Below, one piece after another: positions 42,107 to 51,390 of a stretch of DNA of 64,000 nt. The stretch is taken from assembly GCA_963720725.1 (NCBI GenBank), contig CAVRGN010000003.1, positions 558,001 to 622,000 on the forward strand, written 5' to 3'. The DNA is from Benzoatithermus sp963720725 (GTDB taxonomy: Bacteria > Pseudomonadota > Alphaproteobacteria > Geminicoccales > Geminicoccaceae). The notes below the pieces were generated by a model. That model did not search any database. It was not told where the DNA came from and saw only the letters and a list, made by a program, of their open reading frames with translations. Position numbers and translations under genes: made by a program. Position 1 is the stretch's first letter. The number at the start of each line of letters is the position of its first letter.

Positions 42107-43389
42107 TCTTGTTGGAGATCGCCGTTGTGGTCGCGCTGATGCTGCTCAACGGCGTGCTGGCCATGTCCGAGCTTGCCCTGATGTCATCGCGCCGGGTCAG
42201 GCTGGAGCAGATGGCGCAGGCCGGCCAACGCGGTGCGCGCGTCGCCCTTCGCCTGCTGGACGATCCGACGGCCTTCCTGTCGACGGTCCAGGTCGGGATC
42301 ACGCTGGTCGGAATTCTGGCCGGCGCGCTGAGCGGGGCCACGCTGGGCGTGCACCTCGCCGATCTGCTGGCGGAGCTGGGCCTGGCACGCACCACCGCGG
42401 ACACGCTCGGCATCGGCGGCGTGGTGATCGTCCTGACCTATGCGTCCCTGGTCATCGGCGAGCTGGTTCCCAAGCGCCTGGCGCTGGCCTATCCGGAGCG
42501 TGCCGCGAGCCTGATCGCCATCCCGCTGGCGTCCGTGGCGCGGATCGGCCTGCCGCTGGTCTGGTTGCTGCGGGTCTCCACCAATGCCGTCCTGCGGCTG
42601 CTCGGGGTCGGCGACCGGCCGGAAGCGAAGGTGACGGAGGACGAGATCCGGGCGCTGCTGGCCGAGGGGGCGCAGGCCGGCGTGGTCAAGCCGATCGAGC
42701 ACGAGCTGATCGAGGGCGTGATGCGGATCGTCGACCGGCCGGTGCGGTCGATCATGACGCCACGGGTGGATCTGGTCTGGATCGACGTCGGCGCCGACGT
42801 CGAGGCACTTCGCGCGATCGTGACCTCGCACTCGCACAGCCGCTACCCCTTGTGCCGCGATGGTCTCGACGACCTGGTCGGGATCGTGCACGTCCGTGAC
42901 CTGTTGCCGGCCCTGCTCGCCGGCGGGCCGGTCGATCTCGAGGCGCTCGCCCGGCCAGCATCGATGGTGCACGAGAGTACGTCCGTGACCCGCATCGTCG
43001 AGCTGCTGCGCGGCGGCGGCGCGCCGCTGGCGGTCGTGCTCGACGAGTACGGCGTCGTCGAGGGCGTGGTGGCGCCGGGCGACGTTCTGACGGCGATCGC
43101 CGGCGAGCTGAGCCAGGACGGCGACGACGAGCCGGAGGCCGTCCGCCGGGCTGACGGTTCCTGGCTGGTCGACGGCCGCATGGAGATCCACCGGCTCGAG
43201 CGCCTGCTCGGCCGCCGCGACCTCGACCGCGGCGGCCGCTATCAGACCCTCGCGGGGCTGGTCTTGTGGGAGCTGGGCCGGATGCCCAAGGTGGGCGACA
43301 CCTTCCGCCTCGGCGACCGGCAGTTCGAGGTCGTCGATCTCGACCGGCGGCGCATCGACAAGGTGATGATCGGCCCTGCCCCCGACTGA
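42103..43389 (+). CDS. Hemolysin/CorC-like CNNM + CBS domain protein
   Basis: Membrane transporter-like protein (428 aa). A CNNM domain (1-190; MSELALMSSRRVRLEQMA and YASLVIGELVPKRLAL) is followed by two CBS repeats (about 200-330, MTPRVDLVWID start). A C-terminal CorC_HlyC domain (DGSWLVDGRMEI, VGDTF) closes it. Such proteins are implicated in Mg/Co efflux. GTG 42103 has AAGGA nine bases upstream. Confidence 0.9.
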   Translation: MILLEIAVVVALMLLNGVLAMSELALMSSRRVRLEQMAQAGQRGARVALRLLDDPTAFLSTVQVGITLVGILAGALSGATLGVHLADLLAELGLARTTADTLGIGGVVIVLTYASLVIGELVPKRLALAYPERAASLIAIPLASVARIGLPLVWLLRVSTNAVLRLLGVGDRPEAKVTEDEIRALLAEGAQAGVVKPIEHELIEGVMRIVDRPVRSIMTPRVDLVWIDVGADVEALRAIVTSHSHSRYPLCRDGLDDLVGIVHVRDLLPALLAGGPVDLEALARPASMVHESTSVTRIVELLRGGGAPLAVVLDEYGVVEGVVAPGDVLTAIAGELSQDGDDEPEAVRRADGSWLVDGRMEIHRLERLLGRRDLDRGGRYQTLAGLVLWELGRMPKVGDTFRLGDRQFEVVDLDRRRIDKVMIGPAPD

Positions 43390-43473
43390 CCCTGGGCGCG
43401 GCGCGCTTGTGCGCTGGCGGCGAGCGCGGCAAGGTGAAGCGGGGGCGTCTCGCAGGCGCCGGAGGCCACGCCG

Positions 43474-43995
43474 ATGTCGTTCGTTCTGCCGCAACGCAAC
43501 GAGGCGTTGGTGATCCGCCGTGCTCGGGCTGCCGATGCGGCGCAGATCGCCCGCGTGCACGTGCAGAGCTGGCGCGAGGCCTATCGCGGAATCGTACCGG
43601 ACGAATATCTCGACCAGCTCAGCGTGGCCGGCCACGAACGGCAGTGGCGGCGCAGCTTCGCCTCCGGTACCTGGGCGTTCGTCGCCGAGTGGGAGCAGCG
43701 GATCGTTGGCTTTGCCAGCGGCGGTCTGTCGCGCGCACGCAGGGACATCAGCGGCGAGCTTCATCTGCTCTACGTTCTTCGCGCATGCCACCGACGTGGC
43801 ATCGGCCGGGCGCTGTTCGATGCCTGCCATTACGAGCTCGCCCGCTGCGGCCATCGTGGTCTCCTGGTCTGGGTGCTGGCCGACAACACGGCGCGGCGCT
43901 TCTACGAGCAGCTCGGTGGCGAGCCTGCGGGGGAGAGTGCCGTCACCATTGCAGGTGCGCGTCTGCGCGAGGTCGCCTATGTCTGGCGCGATTGA
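43474..43995 (+). CDS. GNAT family N-acetyltransferase
   Basis: Single GNAT domain (173 aa) with an N-terminal VIRRARAADAAQIARVHVQSWREAYRG region typical of the family. The acetyl-CoA-binding motif A is LRACHRRGIGRALFDA (Q/RxxGxG/A), and ARRFYEQLGG closes it. ATG 43474, GGAGG eight bases upstream. Acceptor unknown. Confidence 0.9.
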   Translation: MSFVLPQRNEALVIRRARAADAAQIARVHVQSWREAYRGIVPDEYLDQLSVAGHERQWRRSFASGTWAFVAEWEQRIVGFASGGLSRARRDISGELHLLYVLRACHRRGIGRALFDACHYELARCGHRGLLVWVLADNTARRFYEQLGGEPAGESAVTIAGARLREVAYVWRD

Positions 43996-44058
43996 TGACG
44001 ATTGCGGTGCCCGCCTGCGGGGCGCCGGTCGACCGATGGTAGGGGAAGGGCGCCGATT

Positions 44059-45729
44059 GTGCAGGCCAAGGTCCTGAATACGCCGGCCGGCATGGTGGCG
44101 GAGGCCGCAAGGTCACCGCTCGCCCTTGCCGGGCTGATCAGCTTCGCGATCAGCCTGCTGATGCTGGCGGTGCCGATCTTCTCTCTGCAGGTCTATGATC
44201 GCGTCCTCGGCAGCGGCAGCCGCGACACCTTGTTCGCCCTGGTGTTGATCACCGGCGCGGCGCTGGCTGCGCTGGGCCTGCTCGAGACGGTGCGCACCTC
44301 GGTCCTGGCCCGCCTGTCCACCCGCCTCGGCGCCAGGCTCTCGCCGACGCTGCTCGCTGCCGGCGCCCAGGCCGGCGATCCCGGGCAGGGCCTGCGCGAC
44401 CTGACCCAACTGCGCCAGACGCTGTCCGGTCCGGCGCTGACGGCGATCTTCGACGCCCCCTGGCTGCCGATCGCCTTGGGCCTGGTGTGGCTGCTGCATC
44501 CGCATCTCGGTTATTTCGGGCTGGCCAGCGCGCTCCTGCTCGCCGTGCTCGCCGTGATGGGCGACGTGGTCGCGCGCCGGCGCCTCAAGGCCGCCAACGC
44601 GATCTCGCCGCGCGCCCAGCGCCAGGTCGACGCGCTGGGACGGCAGCGCGAGGTGGTGACGGCCATGGGCCTGTTGCCCAACCTGCAGGCTCGGTTCGCG
44701 CGCCTGCACGACGAGGTGCTGGTTCTCCAGCAGCGCGCTCACGAGCGGGGCGGCATGGTGTCGGGCATCGCGCGTTCGGCCCGGCTGATGATCCAGGCCG
44801 GGGTGATGGGCCTGGGCGCTCTGCTCGTGCTCGATGGCGAGCTGACCTCCGGCGGCATGATCGCTAGCTCGATCCTGCTGAGCCGAGCACTGGCGCCGAT
44901 CGAACAGATGCTGTCGGGTTGGCGGTCCCTGGTGCAGGCGAGCGAATGCTGGCAGCGACTGAAGGTGCTGTTGGCGCACGCGCCGGCCGGCCAGGATGCT
45001 CTCCCTCTGCCGCCGCCGGCGGGTGCGGTACGCCTCGACCGGGTCGGCTACTCCATCGAGGACCGGGCGATCCTCAAGCCGGCCACGCTGGCGATCGAAC
45101 CCGGCGAGTTCGTCGGTGTCGTCGGCCCCTCCGGAGCCGGCAAGAGCACCCTGTGCCGCCTGTTGATCGGGGTCCTCAAACCTACGGCCGGCATCGTCCG
45201 CCTGGACGGCGTCGACATCGCGACCCAAAGCCGCGCGGTGCTCGGGCCGCATGTCGGCTACCTGCCGCAACATACCGGCCTGTTCGCGGCCACGGTCGCC
45301 GAGAACATCGCCCGCTTGACGCCAAACCCCGATCCCGAGCGGGTAGTCGAGGCGGCGAAGGCTGCGAACGTGCATGACCTGATCCTCCAGCTGCCCAAGG
45401 GCTACGACACGCCGCTTGGTGACGAGGGCGCCCCGCTCTCGGCTGGACAGCGTCAGCGAATCGGATTGGCGCGGACGATCTACGGCGATCCCAAGCTGGT
45501 CGTTCTCGACGAGCCCAACGCACATCTGGACGGGGCGGGCGAGAGTGCGCTCGCCAACACGCTGGCGGTGTTGAAGGAGCAGCGGGCGACCGTGGTACTC
45601 GTCACCCATCGGCTGAACATTCTGCGTCACGCCGACCGGATCATCGTCGTCGAAAATGGCGAGGTGGTGCGCTTCGGCGCTCGCGACGCCGTCCTGGGCG
45701 AGCTGATGCGCCCGGCGCGCGTTGCTTGA
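44059..45729 (+). CDS. Type I secretion ABC transporter (PrtD-like)
   Basis: Inner-membrane ABC exporter for unfolded proteins (556 aa). Six-helix membrane domain (FSLQVYDRVLGSGSRDTLF is characteristic of the PrtD/HlyB-like group), then a complete ATPase: Walker A GPSGAGKST, Q in YLPQHTGL, signature LSAGQRQR, Walker B LVVLDEPNAHLD, switch VTHR. GTG 44059 follows AGGGGAAGGG by eight bases. Pairs with the following adaptor. No TolC gene or RTX-type cargo gene is visible in the window. Confidence 0.9.
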   Translation: MQAKVLNTPAGMVAEAARSPLALAGLISFAISLLMLAVPIFSLQVYDRVLGSGSRDTLFALVLITGAALAALGLLETVRTSVLARLSTRLGARLSPTLLAAGAQAGDPGQGLRDLTQLRQTLSGPALTAIFDAPWLPIALGLVWLLHPHLGYFGLASALLLAVLAVMGDVVARRRLKAANAISPRAQRQVDALGRQREVVTAMGLLPNLQARFARLHDEVLVLQQRAHERGGMVSGIARSARLMIQAGVMGLGALLVLDGELTSGGMIASSILLSRALAPIEQMLSGWRSLVQASECWQRLKVLLAHAPAGQDALPLPPPAGAVRLDRVGYSIEDRAILKPATLAIEPGEFVGVVGPSGAGKSTLCRLLIGVLKPTAGIVRLDGVDIATQSRAVLGPHVGYLPQHTGLFAATVAENIARLTPNPDPERVVEAAKAANVHDLILQLPKGYDTPLGDEGAPLSAGQRQRIGLARTIYGDPKLVVLDEPNAHLDGAGESALANTLAVLKEQRATVVLVTHRLNILRHADRIIVVENGEVVRFGARDAVLGELMRPARVA

Positions 45730-45740
45730 GGAGGCAGGAG

Positions 45741-47069
45741 ATGACCTCGCGATCCAAGGCGGCTTCGGGCGTCGAGCGCGTCGCCAGCTTCCGTGGCCCG
45801 CTGCTCGCTGCGACGGCCATCGTGCTCGCGTTCTTCGGCGGCTTCGGCACCTGGGCCTGCTTGGTACCGCTCTCGGGCGCGGCCATGGCGCCCGCTTACG
45901 TTGCACCCGAAGGTTTCCGCAAGACGGTGCAGCATCTCGAAGGCGGCATCGTCGCCGACATTCGGGTGCACGAAGGTAGCCGGGTGGAGGCGGGCGACAT
46001 CATCGTCGTTCTCGACGATACCCGCGCGCGGGCCGACTACAATGGCGCCAGGGCCCAGTTGGTTTCGCTGCTCGCCCGCAGCGCCCGGCTTGCGGCCGAG
46101 GTGTCGGGTGCCGCGGCTCCCGAGTTCGCCGACGATCTGGTGGCCGAGGGCAAGGCGGACCCGCACGTCCACGCCCTGATGGATGCGGAACGCGCCAGCC
46201 TGGTCGCGCGCCGCCATGCACTCGCGGACCAGGTGGCGGTACGCGACGGCAAGATCGCTCAGGCACGGGCCGATCTCTCCAGCTATGAAGGCTCGCTGGC
46301 CAGCATCGACCGGCAGCTCGAACTGATCGACGAGGAGATCGCGACCGTCGAGGATCTCCTGCGCAAGGGGCTGGATCGTAAGCCGCGTCTGTTGGCGTTG
46401 CAGCGCGGGCGCGCCGATCTGGATGGCCAGCGCAACGCGGCCGTGAACAACGCCACCGGCACGCGCGAACTGATCATCGGCACGCATGCGGAGCGTGCGG
46501 CCCTGGTCAGCGCCCGCGGAGAGGAGGTCGCGACCGACCTCGCCGAGTCGCTTGCTGCCGCCAACCGGCTGCGGGCCGAGGTCCGGGCCGCCCGCGACCG
46601 GCTCGACCGCACGACCGTCCGAGCGCCGGTGGCCGGAGAGGTGGTCGATCTCAAGCTGCGCACCCTGGGTGGTGTGGTGACCCCGGGCGAGGCGATGATG
46701 GACCTGGTCCCGCGCGATCAGCCCCTGGTGATCGAGGCCCGCATTTCACCCAAGGACATCGACGTGGTCCATGCCGGACTCAAGGCCGACATTCACCTGA
46801 CCGCGTTCCACACCCGTCATCTGGCAAGGGTCCAGGGCGAAGTGAAGCAGGTATCCGCCGATCGGCTGACCGACCCCAAGACCGGCGAGCCATATTACAC
46901 GGCGCAGATCTATGTCGACATGTCCGAGGTCCAGAAAAAGACGCCGGAGGTCAAGCTCAGCCCCGGGATGCCGGCCGAGGCGATGATCATCACCGGCGAG
47001 CGGACCACGTTCGAATACCTGATCGAGCCGATCCGCAACAGCTTTCGCCGCGCTCTGCGGGAGACCTGA
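45741..47069 (+). CDS. HlyD-family type I secretion periplasmic adaptor
   Basis: Membrane fusion protein (442 aa) linking the ABC exporter to an outer-membrane channel. One N-terminal helix (about 20-42), a split biotinyl-lipoyl domain (HLEGGIVADIRVHEGSRV), long coiled-coil arms (90-285), then RAPVAGEVVDLKLRTLGGVV and a beta-barrel. ATG 45741 follows GGAGG by six bases and lies 11 bases after the ABC gene. Confidence 0.92.
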   Translation: MTSRSKAASGVERVASFRGPLLAATAIVLAFFGGFGTWACLVPLSGAAMAPAYVAPEGFRKTVQHLEGGIVADIRVHEGSRVEAGDIIVVLDDTRARADYNGARAQLVSLLARSARLAAEVSGAAAPEFADDLVAEGKADPHVHALMDAERASLVARRHALADQVAVRDGKIAQARADLSSYEGSLASIDRQLELIDEEIATVEDLLRKGLDRKPRLLALQRGRADLDGQRNAAVNNATGTRELIIGTHAERAALVSARGEEVATDLAESLAAANRLRAEVRAARDRLDRTTVRAPVAGEVVDLKLRTLGGVVTPGEAMMDLVPRDQPLVIEARISPKDIDVVHAGLKADIHLTAFHTRHLARVQGEVKQVSADRLTDPKTGEPYYTAQIYVDMSEVQKKTPEVKLSPGMPAEAMIITGERTTFEYLIEPIRNSFRRALRET

Positions 47070-47090
47070 GCCTCCCGCGTTCCCAGTCGT

Positions 47091-48587
47091 CTAGGGTGAG
47101 GTTGGCCGGCGCACCCCGATGCCGAGCCGCGGCGGCGCCAACTTGGCGGCAGCGCTCTCGCTCGCCGACAGCGACGCCAGGGCATGGGGCCAGCGTGGCA
47201 CGGGCTCCTCGTAGAGCCAGGCATGGAGGAGCGGCCTCACCTGTCGCCCGCCAATGCCAGCCGCCAGTTCGATGAAGTCCCTCGAGGTCGCGTTCGCGTT
47301 GCGATAGGTGCGGTACCAGCTGCGCAGAATGTGCTGGAACGTCCGGTCACCGACCGTCAGCCGGAGCGCCTGCAGGGTCAGGGCGCCACGGTAATAGGTG
47401 TTGAAGGCGAACAGATCCTCAGGCCGGCTCACGACCGCAGGACCCACGCCCCTCCCGACGACGAACCGATAGAGGTCGTCCATGGCCTGATCGAATCCCG
47501 GCTGGCTGGCACGGTTTTCCCACAGGATCTCGAAGTAGGTCGCGAATCCCTCGGCAAGCCAAAGGTCGCGCCATTCGGCGACGGTGACCGCGTCACCGAA
47601 CCACTGGTGCGCCAACTCGTGCACGACGGTGAGCTCATCGACGTAGGAGCTCTGGAACGTCGACATCGCCTGGGTTTCCAGGGCGTAGAACAAATTGGGG
47701 TCGTCGACCATCACGGCACCGTAGCCGTCGAACGGATATGGCCCGACCAAACTCTCGATGAACGACATCATGGCCGGGGTCTTGCGCAGTGCTGCGACGC
47801 TTTCGGGCGGTGTATTGGCCGTCAGATAGCTGCGGATCGGCACGCCGCTGCGCGAAGTGCGCCGCTCCAGCCGGTACCGGCCGACATCGGTGATCGCGAG
47901 ATAGCTCGCCATTGGCTGCCGCTGCTCCCAGAGGTAGCGGCGGCGCGAGCCGAGGTCGGTGACCGACACCGGCACGCCGTTGGCCACGGCGACCAGGGGC
48001 TCGTCGACGATGACGGTGAAGCGATAGGTCGCCTTGTCGGTCGGCTCGTCATTGACAGGATACCAGGTGCCGGCACCCACCGGCTCGCTCACGACGTAGG
48101 AAGTACCCCGATATTTGGTCCAGCCGAGACCCGGCAGCGAGCTCGGATCCTCGGCGGTCGGATCGGGAATCGTCTGCGGCACGCCGCCATAGACGATCAC
48201 CGCCTGGAAGCGCTTGCCCTTGGCGATGGCGGCGGCTGGCCGAATGCTCAGCTTGCCGGGCGTCTGCCGGAAGCGCGCGACGACGCCGTCGATCTCCACC
48301 TTCGACACCGTGAGATGGCTGAGGTCCAAGGAGAACTCGGCGAGGCGGCGCGTCGCCGTGATGTCGAGCGTCGCCCGACCTGCCAGCTGCTTTGCCGCGC
48401 CCTTGACATCGAGCCGCAGTGCATAGTGGCGCACGTCGATGCCGAGATTGCCGAATGTGGGAAAAAAGTCGTCGATGGCAAAGGCGCGCGGGCTCGCCAT
48501 GCCCGTGAGCAGCAGGGCTGCGAGGGCGCCCCGCCGCAAGCGCGCCGCAAGCCGCGAGGGATGACGCCTGACGGGCGCGCTGGACAT
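47091..48587 (-). CDS. M1-family zinc metallopeptidase, exported
   Basis: Periplasmic aminopeptidase-like protein (498 aa). Signal peptide (hydrophobic 20-30, cleavage near SPRAFA), an N-terminal beta domain, then a gluzincin domain with His323-Glu324-x2-His327 (HELAHQWFGD) and third ligand Glu346 (WLAEGFATYFE). The exopeptidase motif is YALETQ in place of GAMEN, keeping the Glu. The C-terminal helical domain is short. GGAGGAG nine bases before ATG 48587. Substrate unknown. Confidence 0.88.
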   Translation of the reverse strand: MSSAPVRRHPSRLAARLRRGALAALLLTGMASPRAFAIDDFFPTFGNLGIDVRHYALRLDVKGAAKQLAGRATLDITATRRLAEFSLDLSHLTVSKVEIDGVVARFRQTPGKLSIRPAAAIAKGKRFQAVIVYGGVPQTIPDPTAEDPSSLPGLGWTKYRGTSYVVSEPVGAGTWYPVNDEPTDKATYRFTVIVDEPLVAVANGVPVSVTDLGSRRRYLWEQRQPMASYLAITDVGRYRLERRTSRSGVPIRSYLTANTPPESVAALRKTPAMMSFIESLVGPYPFDGYGAVMVDDPNLFYALETQAMSTFQSSYVDELTVVHELAHQWFGDAVTVAEWRDLWLAEGFATYFEILWENRASQPGFDQAMDDLYRFVVGRGVGPAVVSRPEDLFAFNTYYRGALTLQALRLTVGDRTFQHILRSWYRTYRNANATSRDFIELAAGIGGRQVRPLLHAWLYEEPVPRWPHALASLSASESAAAKLAPPRLGIGVRRPTSP

Positions 48588-48688
48588 CTTGACGGTCTCC
48601 TCCGGCGGGCGCCGTGGCGCCTCAGGGTGATTCATTAATGAAGGAGCTTGCCGAGTGCCGTCCTGCTTGTCGAGGAGCGGATTCGCCG

Positions 48689-49714
48689 TCAGCCAGGGGA
48701 CGGGGCGTCGGCGCGCAGCAGCTTTTCGGCCTTGAGCTCGCTCCAGAGCGCCGCCGGGATGTCGACCTCGAACAGCGCACGATTCTGTTCGATCTCCTCG
48801 GGCGACCGCGCGCCGGGAATCAGCGTGGCGACGTTCGGGTGGCCCAGGGGGAACTGGAGCGCGGCACTGGCCAGAGGTACCTGGTGGCGGGCGCACACCG
48901 CCTCGATCCGGGCGACGCGCTCCATGATCTCGGTGGGAGCCGGCGCATAGTTGTAGTAGGCACCGGGGACCGCGCCGGTCGCCAGGATGCCGGTGTTGTA
49001 GGGGCCGCCGATCAGCAGCGAGATGTCGTGCTCGGCGCAGTAGGGCAGGAACGTGTCGAGTGCGTCCTGCTCGAGCAGCGTGTAGCGGCCGGCGAGCAGG
49101 AAGCAGTCGAAGTCGCCGGCCCGGGCGAAGTCCTCGCAGGCCTGGACTTCGTTGATACCGGCGCCGATCGCGCGGAGCACGCCTTCCTCGCGCAGCTTGA
49201 GCATGGCCCGGTAGCCACCGCCCATCACCTCGGAGAAGCGCTGCAGCCGGGCTGCCTCGCTGCCGTGCGTCCAAACGTCGACATCGTGGATCAGCAGCAC
49301 GTCGATCCGGTCCATGGCCAGCCGCTGCAGGCTGTCCTCCACCGAGCGCATGACGCCGTCATAGGAGTAGTCGTACACGCCCTCGAACGGCAGGATCTTC
49401 TTGAACAGACCACCGTCGAGTTGTTCGGCCGGCTTGGGCCGCAGCAGCCGTCCGACCTTGGTCGACAGCACGAAGCTGTCGCGCGGCAGCCAGCGTAGCG
49501 CTTCGCCGATGCGATGCTCGGACAGGCCGAAACCGTAGAGCGGGGCGGTGTCGAACAAACGCATGCCGGTGTCGTAGGCCGCCCGCACCGCAGCGCGGGC
49601 CTGTTCGTCCGAGAATTCCTGGAACAGGTTGCCCAGAGGGGCGCCGCCGAAGCCGAGCAGCGGCACCTCGATGCCCGATCCGCCAAGCCGTCGCCGGTCC
49701 GCGACACGCATCAT
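48689..49714 (-). CDS. Aldo/keto reductase
   Basis: NADP-linked oxidoreductase (341 aa, TIM barrel) close to the D-threo-aldose/L-fucose dehydrogenase and pyridoxal dehydrogenase group. Tetrad residues are recognisable in FDTAPLYG (Asp, Tyr), STKVGR (Lys) and LIHDVD (His). ATG 49714 is chosen since GGGAGG lies nine bases before it. It follows the MFS transporter on the same strand, perhaps importing its substrate. Confidence 0.88.
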   Translation of the reverse strand: MMRVADRRRLGGSGIEVPLLGFGGAPLGNLFQEFSDEQARAAVRAAYDTGMRLFDTAPLYGFGLSEHRIGEALRWLPRDSFVLSTKVGRLLRPKPAEQLDGGLFKKILPFEGVYDYSYDGVMRSVEDSLQRLAMDRIDVLLIHDVDVWTHGSEAARLQRFSEVMGGGYRAMLKLREEGVLRAIGAGINEVQACEDFARAGDFDCFLLAGRYTLLEQDALDTFLPYCAEHDISLLIGGPYNTGILATGAVPGAYYNYAPAPTEIMERVARIEAVCARHQVPLASAALQFPLGHPNVATLIPGARSPEEIEQNRALFEVDIPAALWSELKAEKLLRADAPSPG

Positions 49715-49771
49715 GATGTCCAACCTCCCTCGGCCCGCTCGCGCCCGGCATGGCGAAGCGCCGTGGGTACG

Positions 49772-51004
49772 TCAAGCGGCGGGGTGCTCGGTCGACCGCG
49801 GGTCGATTTCGGCCAGCCGGGTCGAGGTCGCGGCCAGATTGACGAAACCGCCCTTGGCCTCGGGCGGCAGGGCCGAGCGCCGGGTCATCCGCCAGACGAC
49901 GAAGCCGGCGAGCCCGGCGGCGACCAGAAAGGTGTAGATGAACATGCCCTGCGGCCCGATCAGATCGATGAACGGAGCGGCGATGGTCGGACCGATGGCG
50001 GCACCGGCCGCCCAGAGCAGGAGCAGGCTGCTGCTGACGCTCACCATCTGGTCGGTGTCGGCGAAATCCGCGGCATGAGCTACGGCCACCGCGTAGAAGG
50101 TCAGCGAGGAGCCGCCGAGGAGGAAGTAAAGGGGCAACAGCCATGGACCGCGGCCGGCGATCGCCGCAGCGAGCGAGAGGGTGACGACGGCAAGCACGCA
50201 GCCGACCAGCACGAAGCGGCGATCGATCCTGTCGGACAGACGGCCCAGGGGCCATTGGCACACGAAGCTGCCCAACTGGAACGCGGTCAGCAGCCAGACC
50301 ACCATCCGGGGCTCGATGCCGAGCCTGGTCCCGTAGATGGGGGTGAGACCCAAGAACGCGCTGTTGAGCAGACCCGATGCGACACAGCCGGCGACCGCCG
50401 CCGGCGCCACCCGGTAGAGCGCCCTCGGTCCCAGCACGTCCAGCCGGGCCGGTGGCGGCTGCGGGGTCCTGGTGAGGGCTATCGGGATCAGCGACAAGGT
50501 GAAGACGGCGCCGGCGACCTCGAACCAGACCGGCGAAGCGGTGTCGACCTGCCCGAGCAGGATCTGACCGCCGATGATCGCGACCTTGGTCGCGACGAGA
50601 TAGAACGACAGCACGCCGCCGCGCGCCTTCGCCGGGACGGCGGCGCTGAGCCATCCCTCGACCACGGTGAACAGCCCCGCTTGGCAGAATCCCATGCCGA
50701 CCCGAAGCACCAGCCAAAGCGCCACCACGTCGCTGACCGCGAACACCATGCTGGTGACCGAGCACACTGCGGCCAGCACGGCGAAGGCGCGGATCTGGCC
50801 GACGTCGCGTATCAGCCTGGGAGCGACCAGGCAGCCGGCGAGGAACCCGAAGCCGTAGCCGCTCACCACGAGGCCGGTGGTCGTGCCCGAGTAGCCGCTG
50901 AGCGCCAGCGTCAGCGGCAGGATGACCGCGAGCAAGGTGTTGGCGAGCTGCAGAAGCGTGACGCCGCCGACGATGCCGGCGACCGCGCCATAATGCTTGA
51001 ACAT
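49772..51004 (-). CDS. MFS transporter (YcaD-like)
   Basis: Twelve-helix major facilitator (410 aa). The A-type loop is GFLAGCLVAPRLIRDVGQIR; the mid-protein loop repeats it as CQWPLGRLSDRIDRR, a classic MFS motif. Similar to the YcaD subgroup of unknown substrate. ATG 51004. Probably expressed with the aldo/keto reductase downstream. Confidence 0.88.
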   Translation of the reverse strand: MFKHYGAVAGIVGGVTLLQLANTLLAVILPLTLALSGYSGTTTGLVVSGYGFGFLAGCLVAPRLIRDVGQIRAFAVLAAVCSVTSMVFAVSDVVALWLVLRVGMGFCQAGLFTVVEGWLSAAVPAKARGGVLSFYLVATKVAIIGGQILLGQVDTASPVWFEVAGAVFTLSLIPIALTRTPQPPPARLDVLGPRALYRVAPAAVAGCVASGLLNSAFLGLTPIYGTRLGIEPRMVVWLLTAFQLGSFVCQWPLGRLSDRIDRRFVLVGCVLAVVTLSLAAAIAGRGPWLLPLYFLLGGSSLTFYAVAVAHAADFADTDQMVSVSSSLLLLWAAGAAIGPTIAAPFIDLIGPQGMFIYTFLVAAGLAGFVVWRMTRRSALPPEAKGGFVNLAATSTRLAEIDPRSTEHPAA

Positions 51005-51390
51005 GGGTGGTCGTGCCTGCCTCGCCTGACCATGGGCCGGCTTCAGCTACGCGCGCGCCTCGACACGGTGCAAGGGACGCCCGCTCGATCGGGCCGCCGC
51101 CAGGGCACAAAACCTCGGTCGGAGCGCGCCGGCCCTTCATACAGTTTCGGCACCGCTTATCTTAGGCATCGTGTGGGTAGCCGGAGAGGTGCCATGAGTG
51201 GACGGACGGTGGCCGGCGGTATGGTCCTGGCGACGTTGTTGGGGATCCTTTGGCTGCGCGCCTCGACCTTGTGGGTGTTCCACCTGTTCTGATCGCGACG
51301 AATGCGGACGTAGGGAGTTTCGCGCACTTGCAGCAGCATGGACGCCAAGCCGCTGGCAGCTCGCGGCGGATCGGTGGGAGCGGCCCGACC
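51005..51390. other. 386-base spacer between divergent genes
   Basis: Divergent region between the MFS gene (minus) and the XpaC gene (plus). It holds a weak plus-strand promoter candidate (TTCATA at 51136, TATCTT at 51158, 16-base spacer) and a small open frame at 51194-51292, described separately. Nothing else recognisable. Confidence 0.5.
51194..51292 (+). CDS. Possible 32-aa single-helix membrane peptide
   Basis: Short frame with GGAGAGG just before its ATG and one hydrophobic helix (VAGGMVLATLLGILWL). It is the first frame after the promoter candidate and lies 98 bases ahead of xpaC. Could be a leader peptide or small membrane protein; could also be chance. Confidence 0.35.
   Translation: MSGRTVAGGMVLATLLGILWLRASTLWVFHLF

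Noticed and set aside
49514..51292. Plus-strand frame of 592 codons opposite the aldo/keto reductase and MFS genes
   Set aside because: Crosses two well-supported genes; no domain signature.
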